Source: Pedobacter sp. Leaf194 (GTDB taxonomy: Bacteria > Bacteroidota > Bacteroidia > Sphingobacteriales > Sphingobacteriaceae). Taken from it: DNA of 64,000 bases. Shown piece after piece: positions 37,222 through 45,928 of this stretch. The DNA lies in NCBI RefSeq assembly GCF_001423945.1, contig NZ_LMPU01000015.1:48225-112224 (forward strand). The letters run 5' to 3'. Each line of letters starts with the position of its first letter. The stretch's first letter is position 1. A program made the translations under genes and the position numbers. The notes beneath the pieces were generated by a model. That model did no database searches. It saw nothing but the letters and a program-made list of their open reading frames with translations, and had not been told where the DNA came from.

Positions 37222-38730
37222 ATGAATATTGAATTACGTAAGCTAACGCTCGAAGATTATGCTGATTTAAGAGAGTCGATGATAAAGGCCTATGATAGTA
37301 TGGGCGGATCAATCTGGCCAAAATCAAGCATCGAGAAACTCTTAAAAATTTTTCCTGAGGGCCAGCTTTGTATCGCAGTTGATGATAAAGTTGTGGCCTG
37401 CTCGCTTGCAATAATAGTTGAATACAGCGAATATGGGGATAGGCACACCTATAAGCTCATAACCGGCGACTATTCCTTTACCACACACGATCCAAATGGA
37501 GATACGTTATATGGAATCGAAATTTTCGTGCATCCGGAATTCCGCGGCCTCCGTTTAGGAAGAAGATTGTACGAAGCCAGAAAAGAACTCTGCGAAAGCT
37601 TAAACCTAAAAAGTATTATTGCCGGGGGTAGAATTCCCGGTTATCATGCCTATGCAAACACCTTAAACCCGCGGCAGTATATAGATAAGGTAAAAGCAAA
37701 GGAGATTTACGACCCAACATTAACATTTCAGATTTCTAATGATTTCCACGTAAGAAAAGTGTTAAAGAACTATTTGCCAGGCGATCATGAATCTAAAGAA
37801 TATGCTACTTTAATCGAGTGGAATAATATTTATTATCAGGGTTTGGATGCCTCTGCCCGCTCTGCAATGACCATTCGATTGGGTCTTGTGCAGTGGGAAA
37901 TGCGTCTTTTTCCGGATATGGCAGTATTTTATGAGCAGGTAGAATTTTTCGTTGATGCACTGAGTGGCTATAAGGCGGATTTTATCATGTTTCCCGAGTT
38001 ATTTAATACGCCTCTTCTACAGCCCTATAATCACCTGCCAGAAATTGAGGCCATGCGCAAACTGGCGGAGAAAACACAGGAGATTGTTGATAAAATGCAC
38101 GAATACGCTTTGAGTTATAATGTAAATATAATAACAGGAAGTATGCCTTTACTCGAGAATGGTAAACTTTACAATGCTACTTATTTGTGCCATAGAACAG
38201 GTAAAATTGACGAATACCGGAAAATTCACATTACACCTAATGAGCAAAAATACTATGGAATGATTGGCGGTGATAAGGTTAAGGTGTTTGACACAGATTG
38301 TGGTAAAGTTGGTATTCTGATTTGCTATGATGTCGAATTTCCGGAGTTAAGCCGTATCTACGCCGACCAGGGCATGCAGATTTTATTTGTACCTTTTTTA
38401 ACAGATACACAAAACGGATATACGCGTGTAAGGCATTGCGCACAGGCACGTGCAATTGAGAATGAGTGTTATGTAGCCATTGCCGGTTGTGTAGGGAATT
38501 TACCAAAAGTGAACAACATGGACATTCAGTTCGCTCAATCGGCTGTATTTACGCCTTCAGATTTTGCTTTTCCAACAAATGCTGTAAAAGCAGAAGCAAC
38601 GCCCAACACAGAAATGGTTTTAGTAGTTGATGTTGATTTGCACCTACTAGATGAATTGCATCATTACGGAACGGTTAAGGTGCTAAAGGACAGGCGGACA
38701 GATTTATATCAAACAAAACTGCTCAAATAA
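37222..38730 (+). CDS. GNAT acetyltransferase-nitrilase fusion protein
   Basis: 502 residues in two domains. Residues about 1-200 are a GNAT N-acetyltransferase (acetyl-CoA loop near VHPEFRGLRLGRRLYEAR, about 103-120). Residues about 215-500 are a carbon-nitrogen hydrolase: the catalytic triad is Glu259 (MFPELFN), Lys334 (EYRKIHIT) and Cys368 (LICYDVEFPE). Both are cytoplasmic. The arrangement occurs in several bacterial phyla; the substrate is unknown but coupled transfer and hydrolysis of a small amide or amine is likely. The upstream gap (37057-37221) has no gene; a hairpin with nine T in its loop is noted separately. Confidence 0.9.
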   Translation: MNIELRKLTLEDYADLRESMIKAYDSMGGSIWPKSSIEKLLKIFPEGQLCIAVDDKVVACSLAIIVEYSEYGDRHTYKLITGDYSFTTHDPNGDTLYGIEIFVHPEFRGLRLGRRLYEARKELCESLNLKSIIAGGRIPGYHAYANTLNPRQYIDKVKAKEIYDPTLTFQISNDFHVRKVLKNYLPGDHESKEYATLIEWNNIYYQGLDASARSAMTIRLGLVQWEMRLFPDMAVFYEQVEFFVDALSGYKADFIMFPELFNTPLLQPYNHLPEIEAMRKLAEKTQEIVDKMHEYALSYNVNIITGSMPLLENGKLYNATYLCHRTGKIDEYRKIHITPNEQKYYGMIGGDKVKVFDTDCGKVGILICYDVEFPELSRIYADQGMQILFVPFLTDTQNGYTRVRHCAQARAIENECYVAIAGCVGNLPKVNNMDIQFAQSAVFTPSDFAFPTNAVKAEATPNTEMVLVVDVDLHLLDELHHYGTVKVLKDRRTDLYQTKLLK

Positions 38731-38743
38731 AAATGGTCAAAAA

Positions 38744-38773
38744 AAATGCCGGTCACATCACTAACCGGCATTT
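38744..38773. terminator. Bidirectional terminator
   Basis: AAATGCCGGT (38744-38753) and ACCGGCATTT (38764-38773) form a perfect 10 bp stem with A- and T-runs outside. It ends the GNAT-nitrilase gene on the plus strand and the small membrane protein gene on the minus strand. Confidence 0.85.
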
Positions 38774-38790
38774 CAAATTTACTAAAGCTA

Positions 38791-38997
38791 TTATTTTCTC
38801 ATCGCAAACCACACAATTAAACCAATGATTACTGCGATTGGCAAAATCCATTTAAGAACAGAACCGGCGCCGTTTTCATCTTTTTCTGTTACTGCAGGTT
38901 TCGCTGGTCCCGGATCTTCTTTATGAGTTTCGTAATCTTTCTCTATCGGTTTTGGAGCTTCTCCACTTTCCGTATGTTTCGGATCTATATTTTCCAT
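38791..38997 (-). CDS. Small tail-anchored membrane protein
   Basis: 68 residues: a polar, Pro/Lys/Glu-rich N-terminal half (about 1-45) and one C-terminal hydrophobic helix (VLKWILPIAVIIGLIVWFAM, about 47-66) ending in RK. No signal peptide. It is therefore likely anchored in the inner membrane with its N-terminus in the cytoplasm. No family is recognised. It ends at a shared bidirectional terminator, which supports it as a real gene. Confidence 0.65.
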   Translation of the reverse strand: MENIDPKHTESGEAPKPIEKDYETHKEDPGPAKPAVTEKDENGAGSVLKWILPIAVIIGLIVWFAMRK

Positions 38998-39147
38998 TAT
39001 TAATAATTTAATGCGTTAAATGAGTGGCAATAAAAGCTGAACAGCCATTAGTTAAACTTGCCAGGCCCATAATTATTTATTTAGCTTTCGAAATAACAAC
39101 AAGCAAGCAGGCAAAAGGTTTTAATTCTAAGCCCTATCTTTGTAACG

Positions 39148-40080
39148 ATGTATAACAACCCTGAGAAATATAGCAAACTGATAAAAGATGAAGCAATTAG
39201 GCTTGGTTTTATGGCTTGCGGAATCTCAAAGGCAGAGTTTTTAGAAACTGAGGCGCCACGGCTCGAAGCCTGGTTAAACAAAAACCACCACGGCGAAATG
39301 AAATATATGGAAAATTATTTCGACAAAAGACTCGACCCTCGCCTGCTTGTTGATGGTGCAAAATCAGTTATCTCGCTTTCGTTAAACTATTTCACAGAGG
39401 AGCAGCAACAGGATCCACTTGCGCCAAAAATCTCGAAATATGCCTACGGGAAAGATTATCACCATGTGATAAAAGATAAACTTAAACTACTCACACAGTT
39501 TATTAATGAAAACATTGGAGAAGTTTCCGGGAGAGCATTTGTGGATTCTGCACCGGTGTTGGACCGGGCATGGGCGCAGCGGTCAGGAATTGGCTGGATT
39601 GGGAAAAACTCAAATTTGATAAGCAAACAAAACGGCTCTTTCTTTTTCCTGGCAGAATTGATTGTAGATTTGGAGCTTGCGTATGATAATCCTTTTCAGA
39701 CAGATCATTGTGGCACTTGCACCAGGTGTTTAGATGCTTGCCCGACAGATGCAATTATTGCCCCACAGGTTGTAGATGGCACAAAGTGTATTTCGTATTT
39801 AACCATCGAACTCAAGAATGAAATTCCCGCTGAGTTTAAAGACAAAATGGATAACTGGATGTTTGGATGTGATATTTGTCAAGATGTTTGCCCATGGAAT
39901 CGATTTTCTAAAGCGCATAATGAAGACGCTTTTAAACCAGAAAACGGCCTCTTGGCGTTAAATGCGAAAGACTTAACCGAAATCACCGCTGAAGTGTTTA
40001 ACAAGGTTTTCAAAAACTCAGCAGTTAAGCGCACAAAACTTACGGGATTGAAAAGAAATATCAACTTTTTAAAATCATGA
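39148..40080 (+). CDS. queG: Epoxyqueuosine reductase
   Basis: 310 residues. Two 4Fe-4S clusters are visible: Cys188, Cys191, Cys194, Cys198 (CGTCTRCLDAC) and Cys241, Cys244, Cys248 with Cys214 (CDICQDVC). The conserved VDSAPVLDRAWAQRSGIGWIGKN (about 132-154) holds the catalytic Asp region. It uses cobalamin to reduce epoxyqueuosine to queuosine in tRNA wobble position 34. It therefore depends on the B12 uptake locus elsewhere in this window. A -7 box TATCTTTG (39135-39142) lies five bases before the ATG. Confidence 0.96.
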   Translation: MYNNPEKYSKLIKDEAIRLGFMACGISKAEFLETEAPRLEAWLNKNHHGEMKYMENYFDKRLDPRLLVDGAKSVISLSLNYFTEEQQQDPLAPKISKYAYGKDYHHVIKDKLKLLTQFINENIGEVSGRAFVDSAPVLDRAWAQRSGIGWIGKNSNLISKQNGSFFFLAELIVDLELAYDNPFQTDHCGTCTRCLDACPTDAIIAPQVVDGTKCISYLTIELKNEIPAEFKDKMDNWMFGCDICQDVCPWNRFSKAHNEDAFKPENGLLALNAKDLTEITAEVFNKVFKNSAVKRTKLTGLKRNINFLKS

Positions 40081-40922
40081 CGAAAAAGCTGCTCGAAGTA
40101 TTGATTTTAATAACGTGCTGGTGCCAGATTGCTCAGTCACAGGTTTTACGTTTGCGAAAGAGAAAAGAGCATGCGCTCGACGGCAAAGCTTTTGCACTGA
40201 GCATTTCCGACAGTACATTAGGTTTAAAAGACCGAGAACGGCTTATTTATCAAGAAATAAAAAATGGCAATGTTCCTGATTTTTTAAGAAAGTTATCAAA
40301 GCTGGATATGAGCCCTAACAATACGCATGACGCTGTTTCTCTATACGTTCTACCGGATTATTTTGCAATTGGCTCAAACGAAGATTTCTTCTACGTGCCT
40401 ATGACACCCATGCTTGCACAGAAAGTTGCATTTTTAACGCACTGTAGTTTGCCGACAAAGTTGATGGTTGATTCCATTTATAAGGCCGCAACTATAAAAT
40501 TGTATCCACAACCTATTGCGCCATCAACTTCAATGGTAACAGTTCCGGTGTTTATTAATTCCACTGACTCTATTTTAAAACAGCTCCAACCCTTCATCGT
40601 TGAACACAATAAAGGTTTATTGACTGCCGGCAACAAGAAAGACATTATTTTATCCAACAAAATTTATGGAGCGTTAACGCCTCGGGTTGTAATTTACGGC
40701 TGGCACAAACCAGATGGAAAAGCTATACAACCTGTTTACAACAAGCATCTTAATACCTGGGCAGATTATAGCCACGGCATTAGGCTCATACAGGATAAAA
40801 TCCTTATAAATAACAAAAAAACGCGGTTGAAAAGGGCGCTTAAAAACCGCAAGTTAAGTAAGTATTTTAGCGATGAAGGCGTAATTAAGAAACCGTATTA
40901 TCCAGTAAATTCAAGCTATTAA
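40077..40922 (+). CDS. Unrecognised secreted protein coupled to queG
   Basis: 281 residues with a signal peptide (hydrophobic 5-18, cleavage near QSQ). The start overlaps the queG stop (ATGA), so translation is probably coupled. Features include a LYPQPIAP segment near residue 140, a VVIYGWHKPDGKAIQP stretch, and a WADYSHGIRLI motif near residue 239. A basic C-terminus (RLKRALKNRKLSK) follows. I do not recognise a named domain; similar proteins occur in Bacteroidota. Its end overlaps the end of the M1 peptidase gene by four bases. Confidence 0.6.
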   Translation: MTKKLLEVLILITCWCQIAQSQVLRLRKRKEHALDGKAFALSISDSTLGLKDRERLIYQEIKNGNVPDFLRKLSKLDMSPNNTHDAVSLYVLPDYFAIGSNEDFFYVPMTPMLAQKVAFLTHCSLPTKLMVDSIYKAATIKLYPQPIAPSTSMVTVPVFINSTDSILKQLQPFIVEHNKGLLTAGNKKDIILSNKIYGALTPRVVIYGWHKPDGKAIQPVYNKHLNTWADYSHGIRLIQDKILINNKKTRLKRALKNRKLSKYFSDEGVIKKPYYPVNSSY

Positions 40923-42778
40923 TTAACGGTGAAGCTATTATCACTTTTAACTTTATCAGGCGTATGCGGATTTCCCATTACGATTTTCTTCAATACCTTA
41001 TTTGTATTTATAGAAACTATGGTTTCCTTATTTCCTTTTTCCCAAACACCAATTGTACTGTGGTTATTTTCTGTAGAACCATCTTCAAAAGTTAACAGCA
41101 AATCAATTGGCAATGCCTTCATTCCTTTATTTTCGATAACAATAGCATAGCCAGAATCCGTTTTATTCGCCGATTTTATTGCCAAGTCTAAAACACCGCC
41201 ATCAAAAAACCACGGTTTCCAGAACCAGTTCAAATCCTTACCGCTGCCCTGGTTCATACTATAAAAGAAATCGTATGGCATTGGGTGTTTGCCATTCCAG
41301 TTTTTGATGTAGTTGTGCAAAGCTTTTGTAAACAGCTCATCGCCAAGGTAATCTTTTACAAAAAGGTAGGCTAAACCTGGCTTTGGATAAGAGTTTGTAA
41401 AAGAACCTGAGCCCTTCAAATCGGGTGTAAGCGTCATAATGGGCGAATCATCTTTACTACCGGAACTTGCGGCAGTTGGCTGAATGCCATATTCATCAAC
41501 AATTGTGGAATCTATCATTGGCGAAATCAGCCACTCGCCTATTGTAGCCCATCCTTCGTCCATCCAGCCATATTTGGTCTCATTAATACCCATATAAAAT
41601 GGAAACATGGTGTGGAAAATTTCATGGTCTGTTAAAGTAATCGCATCTTCCCTTTTATCAACCGGGTTATCGTTCACCATCATGGGGTATTCCATCTGAT
41701 CTAAACCATCAAATACCGTTTCATGATTATAAGGATACGGCCATTTGGGAAACTGATAACTCATTGCATTCACAGTTTTTCGGGCAAAATCAATTACTTC
41801 GTAATAATCTTTATGTTTTGGGTTAAAAACCGCATCCACCCGGGTACGTCTTTTTGTTGCCGGGTCTACAATTAAGCTCGATGATTTCCACAAATAATGA
41901 TTACTTAGCGCAAAAACAAAATCGGTAACATTTTTTGCCTCAAACTTAAATGTGTTAAAGGGCTTTGGTTGAGTGACTTTTTTTGCTGCCAAATCAGCTT
42001 CCGTAATCACGTCTACTATGGCATCATTTTTTTCTGCAGAGGCTAATTTCGAAACGATTTCCCGCTGAAAAACATCTGATGCATTTTTTAAATCGCCGGT
42101 AGCCCAAACGCCATAACCACCAGGAACAGTAATTTCTGCATTAAAATTGTCAAAATCGTTGTAAAACTCTTCGGCACCCGTATACGGATACTTATTCCAG
42201 CCGTCAACATCATCATATACTGCGATTCTTGGAAAAAAATAGGCAACGAAATGTGCACCATCGTCAACCTGTCCGGTACGCATGTGAGAACCCTTGTTTA
42301 GGACATAGTTATAATCGATTGCAAACCTGATTGTTTTTCCTGGCAAAACAGGCGGAACTTTGACGGTCATGTTCGTTCCATCTATGCTAAAATCATTAAC
42401 CGATTTCCCATTTGCGGCAATTTTTTCAATGGCAACACCTTCGCCCAGGTCTGCCTCGGCAAAACGTGCTTTTCTCGGCGTGCCTTTTTTATAAAGATTT
42501 GGGTAGAGCTTAAACCAGACCTCCTTCAAAGTGTCTGGACTGTTATTAGTGTAAGTAATATCTACACTACCCTTCAGCAATCGTGTTACAGGGTTAAAAT
42601 CAACTTTGATGTTGTAATTCGAACTGTTTTGCCAGTAGTTTTTCCCCGGCTTGCCGTCGGTGCTTCTTGTACCCTTCTGGTATGTGTTTTGAAACACCTG
42701 CTCTACCGGAAGTTGAACCTGAGCTTGCAACCAGAAAGCTGAAAACATCAGCATTACCGTTAATTTAATCGCTTTCAT
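40919..42778 (-). CDS. M1-family (aminopeptidase-like) metallopeptidase
   Basis: 619 residues from the ATG at 42778 (a TTG at 42781 also fits). A signal peptide ends near WLQAQ. Zinc site: His385-Glu386-x-x-His389 (HEIFH) and Glu408 in WMDEGWA, 18 residues later, as in M1 gluzincins. In place of the usual GxMEN substrate motif I see QMEYP (361-365), typical of a distinct Bacteroidota subgroup whose specificity is unknown. It is exported, probably periplasmic or surface-bound. It is monocistronic and convergent with the queG operon. Confidence 0.88.
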   Translation of the reverse strand: MKAIKLTVMLMFSAFWLQAQVQLPVEQVFQNTYQKGTRSTDGKPGKNYWQNSSNYNIKVDFNPVTRLLKGSVDITYTNNSPDTLKEVWFKLYPNLYKKGTPRKARFAEADLGEGVAIEKIAANGKSVNDFSIDGTNMTVKVPPVLPGKTIRFAIDYNYVLNKGSHMRTGQVDDGAHFVAYFFPRIAVYDDVDGWNKYPYTGAEEFYNDFDNFNAEITVPGGYGVWATGDLKNASDVFQREIVSKLASAEKNDAIVDVITEADLAAKKVTQPKPFNTFKFEAKNVTDFVFALSNHYLWKSSSLIVDPATKRRTRVDAVFNPKHKDYYEVIDFARKTVNAMSYQFPKWPYPYNHETVFDGLDQMEYPMMVNDNPVDKREDAITLTDHEIFHTMFPFYMGINETKYGWMDEGWATIGEWLISPMIDSTIVDEYGIQPTAASSGSKDDSPIMTLTPDLKGSGSFTNSYPKPGLAYLFVKDYLGDELFTKALHNYIKNWNGKHPMPYDFFYSMNQGSGKDLNWFWKPWFFDGGVLDLAIKSANKTDSGYAIVIENKGMKALPIDLLLTFEDGSTENNHSTIGVWEKGNKETIVSINTNKVLKKIVMGNPHTPDKVKSDNSFTVN

Positions 42779-42826
42779 CAAAGTTGAGGAGTTTTATATA
42801 TGGAACTAGTCAGAGAAGTTGAAGAT

Positions 42827-43774
42827 TTACTTACCAAATTTCATTTTTAACTGTTCCAGCATGTCGGTGTTTATGGGCTGAGCAGGTTTTTCGTCTACTT
42901 TTGGTTTGTTGAAGTGTGGCTTGGCTGAAGTTGCCTGATTTTGTGGTTTCTGAGCTTTGTTCTCGTTTTTCTTGGCATTAAACCTTGCCCATTCCTCGTC
43001 TAATTTCTTTTTGGTATACAACGGAAAATCGCCCTGTTTCATCCAGGCGTAATAACTAGGCTCTACAGAAAAAACCTGTTCAGTAGTTTTACCTTTGTGT
43101 TTTCCGAAATTGATGCATACTTCGTCCTTGTCATTATAAACCAATCTGCCTGCAAAATCTACCGGTCTGTTAATGTTTGTGAATTTGTGCAATGCATCAA
43201 CATCGTTAACTACTGGTTTACTTTTTAGTCCTTGCTTATCCTCAAACTCCTTATCCTTGTACATTTCCAACTGACCAAGCAAAACCTTGTAAGTTGCTAT
43301 AACATCTGCTTCTGCGGCATGCGCATTTACCAAATCATCATTACAATAAAATTTATAAGCTGCTTTTAAGGTACGCTGTTCCATCTGGTGGAATATATTT
43401 TGAACGTCTACAAATTTTCTATCGCTCATATCGAAATCTACCTCAGCCCTCAAAAACTCTTCGAGTAGCATTGGAATATCGAACTTGTTAGAATTATAGC
43501 CAGCTAAGTCACTATCGCCTAAAAACGCAGCTATTTCGGTAGCCAATGCCTTAAAAGTCGGTTCGTTTGCAATGTCTTCATCATAAATACCATGAATTAA
43601 CGAAGTTTGCAATGGAATAGGCATTTCCGGGTTAACACGCCAGGTTTTAACCAATTCCGAGCCATCCGGCATCGCTTTTAAAATGGCTATCTCCACAATC
43701 CTGTCTGCACCTACATTAATACCTGTTGCTTCCAGGTCGAAGAAAGCTAAAGGGCGTTTTAAATTTAATTTCAT
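42827..43774 (-). CDS. DnaQ-like 3'-5' exonuclease
   Basis: 315 residues. The N-terminal half is a DEDDh exonuclease: Asp13 and Glu15 in FFDLEATG, an ExoII region (about 92-105, AGYNSNKFDIPML) and a late HAAEADVIATYKVL. The C-terminal half is separate: INFGKHKGKTTEQV (about 226-239) followed by PSYYAWMKQGDFP, a small domain found next to exonucleases in Bacteroidota. A Lys/Gln/Pro-rich tail follows. It probably trims or proofreads single strands; it may serve as the epsilon subunit or in repair. The last part is low-complexity. Confidence 0.85.
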   Translation of the reverse strand: MKLNLKRPLAFFDLEATGINVGADRIVEIAILKAMPDGSELVKTWRVNPEMPIPLQTSLIHGIYDEDIANEPTFKALATEIAAFLGDSDLAGYNSNKFDIPMLLEEFLRAEVDFDMSDRKFVDVQNIFHQMEQRTLKAAYKFYCNDDLVNAHAAEADVIATYKVLLGQLEMYKDKEFEDKQGLKSKPVVNDVDALHKFTNINRPVDFAGRLVYNDKDEVCINFGKHKGKTTEQVFSVEPSYYAWMKQGDFPLYTKKKLDEEWARFNAKKNENKAQKPQNQATSAKPHFNKPKVDEKPAQPINTDMLEQLKMKFGK

Positions 43775-43954
43775 TTTTTAAGCTATGAATTAGATATCCA
43801 CTAAACAGATACCGATAATATTTCTTTAATCAAAAGTGCTAAAAAGGATTGGTTACTTCTGCAAAATCTATGTACTAATTGTAAAATTTAGTTACCAAAA
43901 AATTTCAGAATATAGTGGCTTAGATTTAAATTGCAAAAAATTAACCAAACTCAA

Positions 43955-45928
43955 ATGCGAAAAATTTTCTTACTCTTAATCCTGTCTTTTGCTATTTTTA
44001 AAGTACATGCGCAAAATTTTAATTTCGGTGCAATTACCCTCGATGATGTTGAATTTGACCGCAATAAAATCGATAGCAATGCGAGTGCTGTAGTTTTAAA
44101 AGAATTTGGAACTGCCTCAGTTCAAATTAGCGACAGAACCGGAAACATCGAACTCATTTTTGAATACCATGTCAAAATCAAAATCTTTAATAAAGATGGT
44201 TATCAGCAAGCCAATATTACCATTCCAAGTTATAAAGATGGTTCGAGAGCAGAGTTTATAAGTGCGATTAAAGCATCGACATTCAACTATGAGAATGGTC
44301 GCTTTGTGGAATCGGCAATGGATAACAAATCCGTTTTTACAGAAAACAAATCGAAATACACGGTTTTAACAAAATTTACACTTCCAAACATTAAAAATGG
44401 CTCTGTAATTGAATATACTTACCGTTTAGAATCGCCGAACCTCTTCAATTTCAAAACATGGGAATTTCAGAGCAATATACCAAAAGTTTATAGCGAATAC
44501 TTAGCCTATATCCCTGCTATTTACAATTACAATGTTTCTTTGCGTGGTTTTAACAAACTAAGTGATACCAAAAGCGAATTGGCTAAAGAATGTTTGCGCA
44601 TAAATGGCACACCAATAGATTGCTCGAAGATTTGGTACATAATGAAAAATATTCCTGCTTTTGTTGAAGAAGATTATATGACAGCTGCAAGCAACTTCAA
44701 ATCAGCAATTCATTTCGAACTTTCAGATCAGCAACTGTTAAGCGGTGGCTCTCAAAAGTACACCAAAAGCTGGCGGGATATAGATTACGATTTAACCGGA
44801 GAAAAGAGTCTTGGTGCGCAGATGAAGCGAAAGGATTTATTTAAGGATGTAATACCGGTAATCTTAAAAAACTCAACAGATGATTTGACTAAGGCCAAAG
44901 CAGTTTACAACTACATTAAGAAACAAATTAAGTGGAATAATTACTATGGCAAGTACAGCGAAGACAACATAAAAAAAGCGTTAGATATGCACTCCGGCAA
45001 CGTTGCCGATATAAATCTCAGCTTGATATCGGCATTATCTGCTGCAAACCTGGATGTAGAAGCGGTAATTTTGTCAACGAGAGAAAATGGAACCGTTAAC
45101 AAACTGTTTCCGGTAGTAAGCGATTTTAATTACCTCATTGCAAAGGTTAACATTGATGATAAAAGCTATTTGCTAGATGCCTCAGAACCTCTGGCGCCAT
45201 TTGGTTTGCTGCCTCTGCGCTGTATAAATGATCAGGGTCGTGTTATTAATTTTAAAAAGCCTTCTTACTGGATTGATTTGGTTGCCGGCCAAAAAACTTC
45301 TACGAGTTATATCATGAGCGGGAAATTAGAGTCAGATGGAAAAATTAAAGGCACGATTACTACTCACTCAACGGGCTACGCTGCACTAAATAAGCGTAAT
45401 GAAATAAAGAAATTTAATTCGCCGGAGGAGTATGTGGAGAAACTCGATGAAAGATTGCCTAAAATTCAAATTTTAAAGCAAGAGATTAGGAATATCGACA
45501 GCGTCGAAAATACCCTGACAGAAATTTACGAAGTGGAGTTTTCACCAATTGCAAATGCATCTAAAGATGACCTGTTCTTTAATCCTTTTTTCATCAACCC
45601 TGTTGCTAAAAATCCATTTAACCTAAATTTGAGAACCTATCCGGTTGATTTAGGCGCCGCTTCGGATGAGCGTGTTATCATAAGTATAGCGCTTCCAGCT
45701 AACTATGAGATGGCCGAGAAGCCTAAGGACCTTGCGGTTGGTTTACCAAATAGTGGTGGAAGATATATCCTTAAAACACTCATTGAAGATAACTCACTTT
45801 CATTTAGTCAGATTTTGCAATTTAACAAGGCAATTTATCAGCCAGAAGAATATCCTTATCTAAAGGAACTTTACAGCAAAATAATCCAGAATCAAAAGGC
45901 AGATGTTCTTTTAAAAAAGACTAAATAA
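43955..45928 (+). CDS. Secreted DUF3857/transglutaminase-like protein, catalytically dead
   Basis: 657 residues from the ATG at 43955 (the frame opens at a TTG, 43931). Signal peptide (cleavage near VHAQ). DUF3857 domain (about 30-250), then a transglutaminase-like domain (about 305-420) and a DUF3858-like C-terminus. The catalytic triad is broken: the active-site Cys is Val350 (SGNVADI where active relatives have GDCKD), and the His is replaced by Tyr393 (FNYLIAK). An Asp in LLDASEP remains. It likely binds peptides or polysaccharide rather than cross-linking. The stop overlaps the next start (TAATG), so the two genes are coupled. Confidence 0.85.
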   Translation: MRKIFLLLILSFAIFKVHAQNFNFGAITLDDVEFDRNKIDSNASAVVLKEFGTASVQISDRTGNIELIFEYHVKIKIFNKDGYQQANITIPSYKDGSRAEFISAIKASTFNYENGRFVESAMDNKSVFTENKSKYTVLTKFTLPNIKNGSVIEYTYRLESPNLFNFKTWEFQSNIPKVYSEYLAYIPAIYNYNVSLRGFNKLSDTKSELAKECLRINGTPIDCSKIWYIMKNIPAFVEEDYMTAASNFKSAIHFELSDQQLLSGGSQKYTKSWRDIDYDLTGEKSLGAQMKRKDLFKDVIPVILKNSTDDLTKAKAVYNYIKKQIKWNNYYGKYSEDNIKKALDMHSGNVADINLSLISALSAANLDVEAVILSTRENGTVNKLFPVVSDFNYLIAKVNIDDKSYLLDASEPLAPFGLLPLRCINDQGRVINFKKPSYWIDLVAGQKTSTSYIMSGKLESDGKIKGTITTHSTGYAALNKRNEIKKFNSPEEYVEKLDERLPKIQILKQEIRNIDSVENTLTEIYEVEFSPIANASKDDLFFNPFFINPVAKNPFNLNLRTYPVDLGAASDERVIISIALPANYEMAEKPKDLAVGLPNSGGRYILKTLIEDNSLSFSQILQFNKAIYQPEEYPYLKELYSKIIQNQKADVLLKKTK

